A stretch of 64,000 nt of DNA from Microbacterium sp. CH12i (lineage in GTDB: Bacteria; Actinomycetota; Actinomycetes; Actinomycetales; Microbacteriaceae), in NCBI RefSeq assembly GCF_000685355.1, contig NZ_JHET01000006.1:1-64000 (forward strand), read 5' to 3'. Numbering within the stretch: the stretch's first letter is position 1; each line of letters begins with the position of its first letter. A program made the translations under genes and the position numbers. The notes beneath the pieces are model-generated. The model made no database searches, was not told the DNA's origin, and saw only the letters and a list, made by a program, of their open reading frames with translations. Shown one piece after another: positions 35,408 through 47,060 of this stretch.

Positions 35408-36349
35408 TCATCCGTCGTTCGACCGGCGTGTCTGGTCGTGACCCGCCGCTGCGCGACCAAATCGTCCTGGTTTTCCGGTGAGGTTGGGTGCGATCTCTCT
35501 GAGCTTTGCCAGGATTGCAGCCTCGACCGTCGGCCAGTCGTGCACAATCATGGCGTAGTCGAAGCGCAGAGTCTCGTAGCCGAGCGCCGCCGCCCGCGCG
35601 TCACGCAGGAGATCCTTGTGTCGCCGAGAGCTCAGTACCGGTTCGTCGGGAGAGGTCGCGGCGTCGTCGTGGTTTTCTTTTCCGTCGGCTTCAATGATCA
35701 GACGATCGCCGATGACGAAGTCGACTTCGCCTACGCCACGAATGTGCACCTGAGTTCGCACGGAAATGCCAAGGCGATGCAGACGCAGTCGGACGAGCGA
35801 CTCCAACCCGCTGTCGGCATCCGCTCGCGCAAATCCTACGAGCCAGCGCAGTGTGACAGGGAGATGCGCCCAAAGCCAGGCGATATCCCCGGGTGGTAAC
35901 TTCTGATGCCGCAGTGAGGACTCGAGTGCCGCGAAGAAGGTCTCCTCGCCTGCGCACGTGGCGATCTGTAGCAGGACATTAGCAACCGGCGGCAGCGTGC
36001 CGACCTTGATCCTTCCGTCATCCCAGTGGATGCGGCATTTGTCGCAGTCTGATCGAGCTGTGCCTGCCCGGCCGAGCCAGATGTGATGCACGTCCGGGAC
36101 TTCGAGGATCCACAGGCCGTGCAGTTTGCCTGCTTCGGAGCAGCCGAGTGCACCCCCATGTTCGGCGGCGTGCACCAGTGCTTCATCGGCATCCGCAAGT
36201 GCGTAGACACCCTGACGTGGGCGGACCACTTCGCCGGCGCGAGTCGCGCGGGTGAGCTCGCTCTCGGTTACACCGAGGCGTTTGAGCTCTGACGTTCGAG
36301 CCATCCGGGCGAGTGAGCGCAACACCGCGGCAGCAGATACGAAGGACAT
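35408..36349 (-). CDS. AbiEi/DUF559 protein: antitoxin-type N-terminus plus Vsr-like nuclease fold
   Basis: 313 residues from ATG 36349 (MSFVSAAAVLRSLARMART). Residues about 1-110 resemble the winged AbiEi-type antitoxin N-terminus (LGVTESELTRATRAGEVVRP, then RQGVYAL). Residues about 190-300 are a DUF559 PD-(D/E)XK nuclease-like domain: GLESLVRLRLHRL, GEVDFVIGDRLIIEADGKENH and RRHKDLLRDARAAALGYETL. The E-x-D and ExDGK residues of the nuclease core are present. Such proteins are widespread single genes in actinobacterial chromosomes; their biological role is not settled. No adjacent AbiEii toxin is seen. Confidence 0.8.
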   Translation of the reverse strand: MSFVSAAAVLRSLARMARTSELKRLGVTESELTRATRAGEVVRPRQGVYALADADEALVHAAEHGGALGCSEAGKLHGLWILEVPDVHHIWLGRAGTARSDCDKCRIHWDDGRIKVGTLPPVANVLLQIATCAGEETFFAALESSLRHQKLPPGDIAWLWAHLPVTLRWLVGFARADADSGLESLVRLRLHRLGISVRTQVHIRGVGEVDFVIGDRLIIEADGKENHDDAATSPDEPVLSSRRHKDLLRDARAAALGYETLRFDYAMIVHDWPTVEAAILAKLREIAPNLTGKPGRFGRAAAGHDQTRRSNDG

Positions 36350-36552
36350 GCTGCGAGCCTGGATGCATCCGCCGCGGGCTGGAGGCCAAAACGCAGCATC
36401 CGTGGACAACCGGGCGATCCGACCCAGTGTGCAGGATGAGTCGCGAGACGGGAAAACCCGGACCATCTGCTCCGTGTTCGGCGTGTCAGTGAGCGACACA
36501 CCGGCGGGAGACAGATCGTCCGGGTTTTCCAAGAAGCAGGGGCGCGCGAGAC

Positions 36553-37331
36553 CTACCCGAAGCGGCCGGAGACGTAGTCCTCGGTAGCCTGCACCGAAGG
36601 AGTGGTGAAGATCGTCGCGGTCTGGTCGTACTCAATGAGCTTGCCCGGCTTGCCTGTTCCGGCGATGTTGAAGAAGGCCGTCTTGTCCGAGACGCGCGAA
36701 GCCTGCTGCATGTTGTGCGTCACGATCACGACCGTGTACCGCTGCTTGATTTCGGCGATGAGCTCTTCGATCGCGAAGGTCGAGATCGGGTCGAGAGCAG
36801 AGCACGGCTCATCCATCAGGATGACGTCGGGGGAGACCGCGATCGCGCGTGCGATACACAGACGCTGCTGCTGTCCGCCTGAGAGACCCGAACCGGGCTT
36901 GTCGAGGCGGTCCTTGACCTCGTTCCAGAGGTTCGCGCCGCGCAGGGACTGCTCGACGAGAGCTTCCTGGTCGCTCTTTGCCATCCGAGAGTTGTTCAGC
37001 TTGACGCCGGCAAGCACGTTCTCCTTGATGGACATCGTGGGGAACGGGTTGGGACGCTGGAACACCATGCCCACCTGGCGACGAACGAGCACCGGGTCAC
37101 GCCCGGTCCGTACAGGTTCTTGCCGTCGATGAGCACTTCACCCTCGACGCGTGCGCGCGGGATGACCTCGTGCATGCGGTTGAGGGTACGCAGGAATGTC
37201 GACTTGCCGCAGCCAGACGGACCGATGAACGCTGTCACCGTGTTGGGCTTGATTTCGATGCTGACGCCTTCTACCGCGAGGAAGTCGCCGTAGAAGACAT
37301 TGAGGTCGTTTACTTCGATGCTCTTTGACAC
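36553..37331 (-). CDS. pstB: Phosphate ABC transporter ATPase PstB (one-base frameshift)
   Basis: ATG 37331 opens a PstB with Walker [10 protein letters not shown] at residues 37-45. The frame is lost after LYGPGV near 37098; the next frame continues with [23 protein letters not shown] signature [14 protein letters not shown], Walker [14 protein letters not shown], and the H-loop VTHNMQQ, ending at 36553. Adding back one base (GTG-GAC-CCG) gives a normal 259-residue PstB. It powers high-affinity phosphate import with PstA/PstC. Last gene of pstSCAB. The break is probably sequencing error. Confidence 0.9.
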
Positions 37332-37371
37332 CTGAGGGATCCTTCTTCTTCAGTCGGGAAAGGGAGACGGC

Positions 37372-38478
37372 TTAGCGGCCGGATATCTTGGGCGCGAACA
37401 CCTTGGCGATCAGGCGGCCGGCCAGGTTGAGAACCATGACGATCAGGATCAGCGTGAGCGCAGAAGCCCATGCGCGATCGAGGAAGGCATCTGCGGGAAG
37501 CCCCGGGTACTTGGCCTGCATATATGAGAACACCGGCAGAGTTGCCATCTGTCCGCTGAACATGTTCAGGTTCATGCCCTGCACGACTCCGACGGTGAGC
37601 AGCAGAGGTGCAGTTTCACCGATGACGCGGGCAATGGCCAGCATGATGCTGGTGGTGATGCCGGCGATTGCGGTGGGCATGACGACCTTGAGGATCGTCA
37701 GCCACTTCGGCACACCGAGTGCGTACGCGGCCTCGCGCAGTTCGTTCGGCACGATACGAAGGAGTTCTTCGGAACCGCGCACGACGACCGGAATCATGAG
37801 CACACAAAGTGACAGCGAGCCCATGATGCCGATGCGGGTTCCTGGTCCCATGATGAGCGAGAACACCGAGTAGATGAACAGACCCGCGACGATCGACGGG
37901 ATGCCGGTCATGACATCGACGAGGAATGTGATTCCTCGCGCGAGCCTCTTGCCCTGCCCGTATTCGACGAGGTAGATCGCTGTCATCAGACCGATCGGCA
38001 CCGAGATGACCGTGGCCCACAGGGTGATGAGCAGAGTGCCCCAGACGGCGTGGATCGCGCCGCCGCCACCACCCACGACATTGCGCATCGACGAGCTGAA
38101 GAACTCACCGTCGAACCGTGCAAGGCCGTTGACCGCGACTGTGAACAGGAGCGAGATGAGGGGAAGCAAGGCGATGACGAACGCGGATGCGACGAGGGCC
38201 GTCATCAGTCGGTCGGTCGCGTGGCGTCGACTCTCCACGACTGTGGAGACGATGAAGATGAGCGCCAGGTAGAAAAGCAGCCCAACGACAACTGTCATCG
38301 CGATGTTGAAGTCGGCGACTTCGCCGCCGCTGTTGGCGAATGCGAAGATCGCGGCGGCAATGACGAAGCAGGCAAGGAGCAGTGCCCACGGGCCCCACTT
38401 GGGCAGGTGGCCAGCAGTGGTCGTGTGCGTGGTCTGGACGGTGGCGGTGGCGGTGGCGGTGGTGGTGGTGGAGGTCAT
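37372..38478 (-). CDS. pstA: Phosphate ABC transporter permease PstA
   Basis: 368 residues from ATG 38478, one base after the pstC stop. A low-complexity Thr/Ala N-terminus encoded by a GGT/GGC-type repeat (about 38435-38475) precedes membrane helices. The permease EAA-loop is at LREAAYALGVPKWLTILKVV, and VIGETAPLLLTVG is a PstA hallmark. It forms the inner-membrane channel with PstC. The frame is intact, unlike its three operon partners. The Thr repeat could vary in length between strains. Confidence 0.95.
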   Translation of the reverse strand: MTSTTTTATATATVQTTHTTTAGHLPKWGPWALLLACFVIAAAIFAFANSGGEVADFNIAMTVVVGLLFYLALIFIVSTVVESRRHATDRLMTALVASAFVIALLPLISLLFTVAVNGLARFDGEFFSSSMRNVVGGGGGAIHAVWGTLLITLWATVISVPIGLMTAIYLVEYGQGKRLARGITFLVDVMTGIPSIVAGLFIYSVFSLIMGPGTRIGIMGSLSLCVLMIPVVVRGSEELLRIVPNELREAAYALGVPKWLTILKVVMPTAIAGITTSIMLAIARVIGETAPLLLTVGVVQGMNLNMFSGQMATLPVFSYMQAKYPGLPADAFLDRAWASALTLILIVMVLNLAGRLIAKVFAPKISGR

Positions 38479-38479
38479 A

Positions 38480-39447
38480 TCAGTTGGCTCCAGAGAACTC
38501 GGCGCGACGTGAGACGATCCAGCGGGCGATGAAGTTGACCGCAAAGGTCACTATGAACAAGATCAAACCGGCCGCGATAAGTGTGTTGACGCCCTGGTCG
38601 TGAGCCTCGGGGAACCGCAGCGCAATGATCGCGGGGATCGTCGTGGGGTTTTCTGGGTTGATCAGGTTGAAGGTGACGATGCCCAACGGGGAGAGCACGA
38701 GTGTGACAGCCATCGTCTCGCCCAGAGCGCGTCCCAGACCCAGCATCGCGCCCGAGACAATGCCGCTGCGGGCGAAGGGGAGAACCGCCATACGTACCAT
38801 CTCCCAGCGGGTCGCTCCGAGAGCGAGTGCGGCTTCCTCGTGCAGCTTTGGCGTCTGGAGGAAGATTTCGCGGCAGATCGCCGTCATGATCGGAAGGATC
38901 ATGACGGCAAGCACGAGGGATGCCGTGAGGATTGTCTTTCCGGTGCCCGACGGCGTGCCGGAGAAGAGCGGGATGAATCCGAGGTTCGTGTTGAGCCACT
39001 TGTAGAACGGAACGAGCATCGGGGCGAAGGTGAGAGCACCCCAGAGGCCGAACACCACTGAGGGGACGGCTGCGAGCAGGTCGATGATGTAGCCGAGTAG
39101 CCCGGCGAGCCGACGCGGTGCGTAGTGCGAGATGAACAGCGCGATGCCGATGGCGATCGGGGCGGCAATGACCAGCGCGATCAGGCTCGACCACAGCGTG
39201 CCGAAGACAAACGGCCACACCCATGAGATGAACGATTGTCCCTCAAGAATGTGATTGTCGGTCGTGTCGCCAGAGAAAGCCGGGATGGCCTGGACGACCA
39301 GGAAGACCGCGACGGCGGCCAGCGTGAAGAGGATGACGATACCGGCGCCGAGCGCGGTGGCGGAGAAGATCCGATCGCCTGGCCGGAGGACCGGCTTTGT
39401 TGACGCGGGCTTTTTGGAGCCTCGGTGGCCGTCCTGGTACTGGTCAT
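38480..39447 (-). CDS. pstC: Phosphate ABC transporter permease PstC (one-base frameshift)
   Basis: Begins at ATG 39447 (TSTRTATEAPK). The correct frame is lost in the T5/A5 run at 39411-39415 and resumes at once in the next frame (KPASTKPVLRPGDRIFSATA, then the first helix), ending at 38480. Six A instead of five restores one protein of about 322 residues. Diagnostic parts are DLLAAVPSVVFGLWG, the EAA loop LHEEAALALGATRWEMVRMA, and GLGRALGETMAVTLVL. It is the inner-membrane partner of PstA. A homopolymer indel is the likely cause of the break. Confidence 0.9.
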
Positions 39448-39500
39448 CTGCGCGGCTCCACGGGTACGGGGCGGGAATTGCGGGGTGTTTTCATGCGGGT

Positions 39501-39545
39501 GCCCCCACGGTGCTGATCTGATCTACTCGAACAGCACGTGGGGGC
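39501..39545 (-). terminator. Hairpin between pstS and pstC
   Basis: GCCCCCAC(G)GTGCTG at 39501-39515 pairs with CAGCACGTGGGGGC at 39532-39545 with one bulged base. It lies in the 135-base pstS-pstC gap. Such intercistronic stems commonly stabilise or partly terminate pst transcripts so PstS is made in excess of the permease. Confidence 0.65.
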
Positions 39546-39582
39546 GTAAGCACGGGTCTCAGCCTAGAGCCGAGAGCCCGAA

Positions 39583-40685
39583 TTACTTCGTGACGATTGC
39601 GTCGATCGCAGCGTCGACCTTCGTGCGGAGGTCGTCCGAGATCGGAGCGTTTCCGGCGGCTTCTGCAGCAGCGTCCTGGCCCTCAGCCGATGCGACGAAC
39701 TGGAAGTACGCCTTCACCAGCGAGGCGGTGTCAGCGTCTTCGTACTCGACGCAGCCGATGAGGTACGACACGAGAGCGATCGGGTAAGAACCGGCGGCAG
39801 CGGCTGCCGGGTCAACGGCGAACGCGAGGTCGTGAGCCGAGCGGCCCTCCTCGAGCGGCGAAGCGGCAACCAGTGCGGAAGCTGCATCAGCCGAGTAGGG
39901 GACGTACTCGTCCTCGACCTTGATGGCGACCTGGCCGAGCTCGCCAGCCTGCGATGCGTCGGCGAAGCCGACGTAGCCGACGCCGTTCGTGATGGCGCTG
40001 ATGACACCCGAGGTGCCGTCAGCGGCTTCACCGGTCGCGAGGGGCCACTCGTCGCTGGCTTCGTTCGTCCACACCTCGGGCGCGACGGCCTCAAGGTACT
40101 TGGTGAAGGTCTCCTGCGTGCCAGACGCGTCGGCGCGGTGCACCGGCACGATGACCTGGTCAGGTAGCTTGACGCCATCATTCTGTGCGGCGATGGCCGG
40201 GTCGTTCCAGTTGGAGATCGTGCCAGCGAAGATGCCTGCGATGGTGGCGCCATCGAGGTTGAGGCTGTCGATGCCCTCAAGGTTGAACGCGACGGCGACC
40301 GGCGAGATGTAGACCGGAACCTCGACGATTTCGTCGGATGCGCAGGAACCGAAGCCGCCCGCGGCGATCTCCTCGGCGTGAACGCGCGGTCCGAGCCGAT
40401 GAAGTTGGAGGAGCCAGCGAGGAAGTTCTCGCGGCCGGTGCCGGAACCTGTCGAGGTGTAGTTCACCGTGGCCTCGGGGTTGGCGGTCTGGAATGCGGCG
40501 ACCCAGGCCTGCTGGGCAGCTTCCTGCGAGGAGGCGCCGGTGGCTTCAACAGAGCCGGAAACGGAAGAGGTGGACGGCTCGCCGGACGAAGCTGGGGTTC
40601 CGCCTTCGTTTGCGGCGCAACCTGCGAGAGCGAGAGCAGCAACTGCGCCGATGGCGCTGATGCGAGCGATTCGGGAGATCTTCAC
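39583..40685 (-). CDS. pstS: Phosphate-binding lipoprotein PstS (one-base frameshift)
   Basis: GTG 40685 opens a lipoprotein signal with lipobox LAGC (C23), then the PstS fold: VEATGASSQEAAQQAWVAAF, and TSTGSGTGRENFLAGSSNFI, GSDRAF. The frame breaks near 40377; the next frame continues with AEEIAAGGFGSCASDEIVEV, and VPVHRADASGTQETFTKYL to 39583. One base restores about 367 residues. It captures phosphate outside the membrane for PstCAB. PHO-box repeats lie 89 bases upstream. The break is probably sequencing error. Confidence 0.9.
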
Positions 40686-40773
40686 TGTGGATCCTTCGAT
40701 CGTGGATGGTTGGGGCCCGGTGCAGGGCACACAGTGACGCTAAGCGCGGCGGTTAACGAGATTTGCCCGTGCA

Positions 40774-40791
40774 GGTAAACGGAAGGTGAAC
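40774..40791 (-). promoter_or_regulatory. PHO box upstream of pstS
   Basis: On the minus strand GTTCACC-TTCC-GTTTACC is a direct repeat with 11-base period, the form bound by PhoP/RegX3-type regulators. It lies 89 bases before the pstS start. A degenerate further copy (GTTAACC) is at 40757-40751. RegX3 encoded at 50877-51560 is the obvious candidate activator. Confidence 0.7.
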
Positions 40792-40815
40792 GGCTGTCGA
40801 CCCCTTGGGGGCGAC

Positions 40816-41789
40816 TCACACCTTCGGAACGTGCGTCTCGATCGAGATAATTCCAGAGCCAGGGTTGGTTGCCGACATATGAGCGACTGAGAACGCACCG
40901 ACTTCGAGCGCGGATGCGCTGCCAAGATAGGAGCCCGGTATCGTGCCGGTGGCGAGGGCGAGCTCGGCGAGAAGGTCGGGCAATACGGGTCCGTGGCTGC
41001 AGATCACCGCGGGCTTTCGTGCACGAACACGCTTGCCGATGATGGCGCGGGCGTCAGAGCGGCCCTCTTCCCAAGCATCCTGGCTGATCAGCTCTGTTTC
41101 GCTGATCTTGCGATCAAGTGCTCTGGCAAGCGGTGTTACCGTCTGGACGCAGCGCACCGCGTCGCTGGTGACGATTTTGCGGATGCCGAAAGCGCGCAAC
41201 GGCGCGACGATAGCCTCCGCCTGCTTCTTCCCCTTCTCAGTGAGAGTGCGCGAAGCATCCGACATCTCCCAGTCCGAGCGTGAAACAGCCTTCGCATGCC
41301 GCAGGGCGATGATCGGGAAGGTGTGCAAGACGCCATCGTCGACCAATCGCTCGAACTCGTCGAGGATTTCGAGATCGATCGGATAGCTGAGGTTCTTACG
41401 CGCCTTCTTCAGACTCACCCATTCGAGTGCGGCGATCTCGTTGTTGGGGACGAAGGTGGAGTTGCGGATGGCGTCTTCGGTTGCCTCTGCGGCCCAGTAG
41501 TGCACGACTTTCTGGCGCTGGGCGCGCATGAAATAACGGCTGACACCCACCGGCACACCGAGATTGACCCGGATTCCGGTCTCCTCATGCACCTCGCGCA
41601 CCGCGGTCTGTGCCAGCATCTCGCCGGGGTCAACCTTTCCCTTGGGCAGGGTGACGTCGCGATACTTTGTGCGGTGAATGAGAAGGATGCAGAGCTTGTC
41701 CTCAACGAGACGCCACACCACAGCGCCAGCCGCGTAGACGGCCTTGTCGTCGCGCACGACCTGCGTTGCTCCCTGAGCCTGTCGAGAGG

Positions 41790-41793
<4 letters not shown>
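40816..41793 (-). CDS. mutT1: MutT1-like NUDIX hydrolase with C-terminal histidine-phosphatase domain
   Basis: 325 residues. The N-terminal NUDIX domain has the full box: [20 protein letters not shown], then TGI. The C-terminal domain (from about residue 165) begins with LRHAKA, the RHG phosphohistidine motif, and has [12 protein letters not shown] and [11 protein letters not shown]. The combination is the mycobacterial MutT1 type, which hydrolyses 8-oxo-dGTP and diadenosine polyphosphates. The start overlaps the ppk stop by four bases, so the two are cotranscribed, as in other actinobacteria. Confidence 0.92.
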
Positions 41794-43964
<2,171 letters not shown>

Positions 43965-44009
43965 CTTGTCACCGAGAGGTGACGTCTGCGTTAACAAGTG
44001 CCTGTACCT

Positions 44010-44696
44010 CTACAGCGCGGCGGCAACAGTCTGATCGTCGTCGTGCACGTTGAATCGGTATCCGACGTTGCGCACCGTGCCGATGATCTGCTCCTGGTCG
44101 CCGAGTTTGGCGCGCAGACGGCGAACGTGCACATCCACCGTGCGGGTGCCACCGAAGTAGTCGTAGCCCCACACTTCGCTGAGCAGCTGCTCTCTGGTAA
44201 AAACCCGGGACGGATGCGTGGCGAGGAAGTGCAGCAGCTGAAATTCCTTATAGGTAAGGTCGAGCGGTTTGCCGCGGATCTTTGCCGAGTACGACTGCTC
44301 GTCGATGGTGACGCCGGATGCTTGCACGCGGGATGGCTCGGCTGTGGCCTCGCCGCGCGCGATCGCAAGGCGGATGCGAGCATCGGTCTCAGCGGGTCCT
44401 GCATTCGTGAGAAGTACGTCGTCGATGCCCCAGTCGCCTGAGACCGCGCTCATGCCGCCCTCGGTGACGACGAGGAGGAGAGGCGCGTCTTGACCAGTCG
44501 TGCGCAACAGCTTGCACAGCGATTTCGCGCCAGCGAGATCGTGGCGCGCATCGACAATGACGATGTCTGTCTCTGGGGCGCTCACGAGTTGAGCGGGTTC
44601 CGCCGAGATCTGACGCACGCGGTGACTGAGAAGCTCCAGGGCGGGCAGCACTTGCTCCGAAGAGGGAGCGGAGGTGAGGACGAGGAGCAGAGCCAC
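44010..44696 (-). CDS. OmpR-type orphan response regulator, GlnR-like
   Basis: 228 residues from GTG 44696, with AAAGGA upstream. The receiver-like domain has lost the usual acidic pocket and lysine ([10 protein letters not shown] is retained; no K before the alpha-5 region), as in GlnR-type atypical regulators that work without a kinase. The C-terminal winged helix is standard: [20 protein letters not shown], then [20 protein letters not shown] and [13 protein letters not shown]. GlnR controls nitrogen metabolism genes and in other actinobacteria lies near phosphate genes and mshD. Identity as GlnR is likely but not proven, so no symbol is given. Confidence 0.78.
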   Translation of the reverse strand: MALLLVLTSAPSSEQVLPALELLSHRVRQISAEPAQLVSAPETDIVIVDARHDLAGAKSLCKLLRTTGQDAPLLLVVTEGGMSAVSGDWGIDDVLLTNAGPAETDARIRLAIARGEATAEPSRVQASGVTIDEQSYSAKIRGKPLDLTYKEFQLLHFLATHPSRVFTREQLLSEVWGYDYFGGTRTVDVHVRRLRAKLGDQEQIIGTVRNVGYRFNVHDDDQTVAAAL

Positions 44697-44831
44697 GCAA
44701 TTCCTTTCGGGCAACGAGACCGTCGCCCTGCACGACGATCTGGTACGACGTCGTGCGCCAATGATACCCAGCCAGACGCGCCGCCATGATGCGGAGGGGT
44801 GTAACCGGTGCGAATGCGTAACAATGGAGGC

Positions 44832-45122
44832 ATGTCACAACCCGCTCTCGCGCCGCGCAACCCATTCGGCGGTGTCGTCGTTGTCTGGGGCGTAGCCTTC
44901 GTGGCCGCGATCGCGATCGGCATCTTCGTGCCGGAAGAATGGCGCGTGCAGTGGTTGCTCATCGGCTTCGGCGGATCGATTCTGTTGACCTTCGCCTCAC
45001 AGCTCTGGTACGGGCAGTCGGCAGGTTTCATCTTCCGTACCGCGGCGAGCGTTCTGGGGGCCTTGCTGCTGCTCGGTGTGGTCTCGGCAGGGTTCGGGCT
45101 CGCAGCACTGGTACCCGCCTGA
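44832..45122 (+). CDS. Small membrane protein, unknown function
   Basis: 96 residues from ATG 44832 with GGAGG immediately upstream. Three hydrophobic helices: [37 protein letters not shown] and [19 protein letters not shown]. It is divergent from the GlnR-like gene across about 135 bases. The gene is conserved in position in relatives as far as I recall, but no function is known. It may be co-transcribed with the 37-residue protein that follows 31 bases later. Confidence 0.75.
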   Translation: MSQPALAPRNPFGGVVVVWGVAFVAAIAIGIFVPEEWRVQWLLIGFGGSILLTFASQLWYGQSAGFIFRTAASVLGALLLLGVVSAGFGLAALVPA

Positions 45123-45153
45123 TCTGCCCGCAGTCGGGGGTAGAGTGGGACGC

Positions 45154-45267
45154 ATGGATCTTGTCGCTCTCGAACTCTTCTTCATCGGTCTGCTGGGCCT
45201 TGCGAGTCTCGCGATCGTCTTCGTGGCTGGCGTAGTGCTGCGGAATCTGTTCCGCGGCCAGCGCTGA
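45154..45267 (+). CDS. 37-residue single-helix membrane protein
   Basis: From ATG 45154 with GAGTGGGA upstream. The sequence is one hydrophobic helix (FFIGLLGLASLAIVFVAGVV) followed by a basic tail (LRNLFRGQR), the layout of regulatory micro-proteins that bind membrane complexes. It is in the same direction as its neighbours, 31 bases after one and 30 bases before the next. The start and basic tail look selected rather than random, but being so short it could be missed or spurious. Confidence 0.55.
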   Translation: MDLVALELFFIGLLGLASLAIVFVAGVVLRNLFRGQR

Positions 45268-45297
45268 TCTGAAGACAGATGCTGATTGGAAAGCTCC

Positions 45298-45900
45298 ATG
45301 CGTGAGCTGCCCACCGAGCTCCCGGCTGATCTCGCGCCCTTGAGCTGGCTGATTGGGGTCTGGGAAGGCACCGGAGTCATCGAGTACACCGCCGGCGAAG
45401 AGCGCTTTGAGGGGGAATTCACCCATCACGTGAGTTTCAGCCACGACGGCACAGGCTTCCTGAACTATTCCGCGACGGCGTGGATGGTCGCTAGCGAAGG
45501 TGCGGAGTCGATTCCGCTCGTCGCCGAGACGGGGTTCTGGCGGATAGCGCGTCCGGCGACTGCCGCTGACGCTGGCCCCGCTCTGCTGCCTCCGACCGAG
45601 GATGCGCCCGCACGCACCGTGCATGACGTTGAAGCGCTCCGTGCAGCGTCAGGCGGGTTCCCGATCGAGGTCTCGCTCGCGCATTCGGACGGCGCTCTCG
45701 AGCTCTACCTCGGTGAGGTCAACGGTCCGCGCATTGACATTGCAACGGACGCAATCGTGAGAAGTGCTGGCGGCAAAGAGTATGGCGCAGCCAGCCGTAT
45801 GTATGGTCTCGTCGACGGCCACATGCTCTGGGCGTGGGACATCGCAGCCCTCGGCGCCGAACTGGCGTCACATGCTTCGGCACGCCTGGCGAGGGTCTGA
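45298..45900 (+). CDS. Nitrobindin / FABP-like heme-binding protein
   Basis: 200 residues from ATG 45298. Beta-barrel family (DUF1794/THAP4-like) with the signature WLIGVWEGTGVIEY (GxWxGxG), FTHHVSFSHDG, and a late histidine/aspartate region. In actinobacteria these bind ferric heme and react with nitric oxide or peroxynitrite. An insert at residues about 95-120 (Pro/Ala-rich) is slightly longer than usual. It is followed two bases later by ygfZ. Confidence 0.88.
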   Translation: MRELPTELPADLAPLSWLIGVWEGTGVIEYTAGEERFEGEFTHHVSFSHDGTGFLNYSATAWMVASEGAESIPLVAETGFWRIARPATAADAGPALLPPTEDAPARTVHDVEALRAASGGFPIEVSLAHSDGALELYLGEVNGPRIDIATDAIVRSAGGKEYGAASRMYGLVDGHMLWAWDIAALGAELASHASARLARV

Positions 45901-45902
45901 TC

Positions 45903-47039
45903 ATGACTGCACTCGTAGCGGCGTTCACAGCACTTCCCGGCGCGGTCGCCGCAGACGCTGTCATCCTGCACTTCGGTGACCCGATGCGCGAGCAGCGGCG
46001 GTTGAGTGCTGGTACCGCAGTTGCGGCGCTGGGCGATCGACTCGTCATTGAAGTGGCGGGCGAAGACCGGCTGAGCTGGCTGGATTCGATCACGTCGCAG
46101 TCTGTCGCCAGGCTGCGCGCCGGCGACAGCACAGAGCTCCTGATCCTTGACCCGCAGGGCCGCGTCGAGCATGCCGCCGGTGTGTTTGAGGACGGGACGT
46201 CGGTGTGGCTGATCGCGGATGCTGCCGATGCAGAGCCGCTTGCCAAGTGGCTGCAGCGGATGGTGTTCCGCTCTCGCGTCACGGTGACCGTGCGCCCTGA
46301 ACTCGACCTCGTCGGCTTCTTCGCCGGTGGTGCTGCCGAAACCGCGGTGCGTGAGCTCGCTTCGGCACCCAATGACACTCCTCTGGTGTGGAGCGATCCG
46401 TGGTCGGCCGTGCAAGCGGGGGGACATCAGTACGCGAACGTCGACACCCACCCGTCGGTCGAGTACACCTGGCGCGTGGCAATCGTCGATGCGGATGCCG
46501 CGGCATCCCTCACGGGAGCAATCGCAGACGGCCGACTCGATGTCGCGGGAATCCTCGCAACCGAGGCCCTGCGTATCGCGGCGTGGCGCCCGCGCTGGGC
46601 GAGCGAGGTCGACGATCGATCATTGCCGCATGAAGCGGACTGGATTCGCAGTGCAGTGCATTTGAGTAAGGGCTGTTACCGCGGCCAAGAGACTGTGGCC
46701 AAGGTGCACAACCTGGGCCACCCTCCGCGCCGGCTTGCGGCGCTTCACCTCGATGGCAGCGACGACGTGCTCCCGATTTCTGGATCGCCTATCTTCTCGG
46801 GTGAAGACGAAGTCGGCCACGTGACATCAGCGGCGCGTCATCACGAGGACGGTCCGATCGCGCTGGCGATCCTTTCACGACGGGCACCGATCGGTGACCT
46901 GATCGTGCGCGTCGACGGCACCGACATCGCCGCGGCGCAGCAGGTCATCGTGCCCGCAGATGCCGGGGCGACCGCCGACGTCCCGCGCCTGACGCGTCTG
47001 TCTCGGCGTCCTGCCGGCGAAGACCCACGTAAGGCCTAA
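45903..47039 (+). CDS. YgfZ/GcvT-like folate-binding protein
   Basis: 378 residues from ATG 45903. It has the GcvT-like fold with the YgfZ hallmark KGCYRGQETVAK at about residue 255, preceded by an acidic/Arg region and by LDPQGRVEHAAGVF. YgfZ-type proteins use tetrahydrofolate and help maintain Fe-S enzymes such as tRNA-modifying MiaB. It overlaps nothing but follows nitrobindin immediately, a pairing known in actinobacteria. Complete. Confidence 0.9.
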   Translation: MTALVAAFTALPGAVAADAVILHFGDPMREQRRLSAGTAVAALGDRLVIEVAGEDRLSWLDSITSQSVARLRAGDSTELLILDPQGRVEHAAGVFEDGTSVWLIADAADAEPLAKWLQRMVFRSRVTVTVRPELDLVGFFAGGAAETAVRELASAPNDTPLVWSDPWSAVQAGGHQYANVDTHPSVEYTWRVAIVDADAAASLTGAIADGRLDVAGILATEALRIAAWRPRWASEVDDRSLPHEADWIRSAVHLSKGCYRGQETVAKVHNLGHPPRRLAALHLDGSDDVLPISGSPIFSGEDEVGHVTSAARHHEDGPIALAILSRRAPIGDLIVRVDGTDIAAAQQVIVPADAGATADVPRLTRLSRRPAGEDPRKA

Positions 47040-47060
47040 CCGGGCTGCACCCCCGGCTGC

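Noticed and set aside
43978-43995. GTTAACG-CAGA-CGTCACC upstream of ppk as another PHO box
   Set aside because: It has the 11-base period but lies only 14 bases before the chosen start codon, too close for an activator site; the match is weak.
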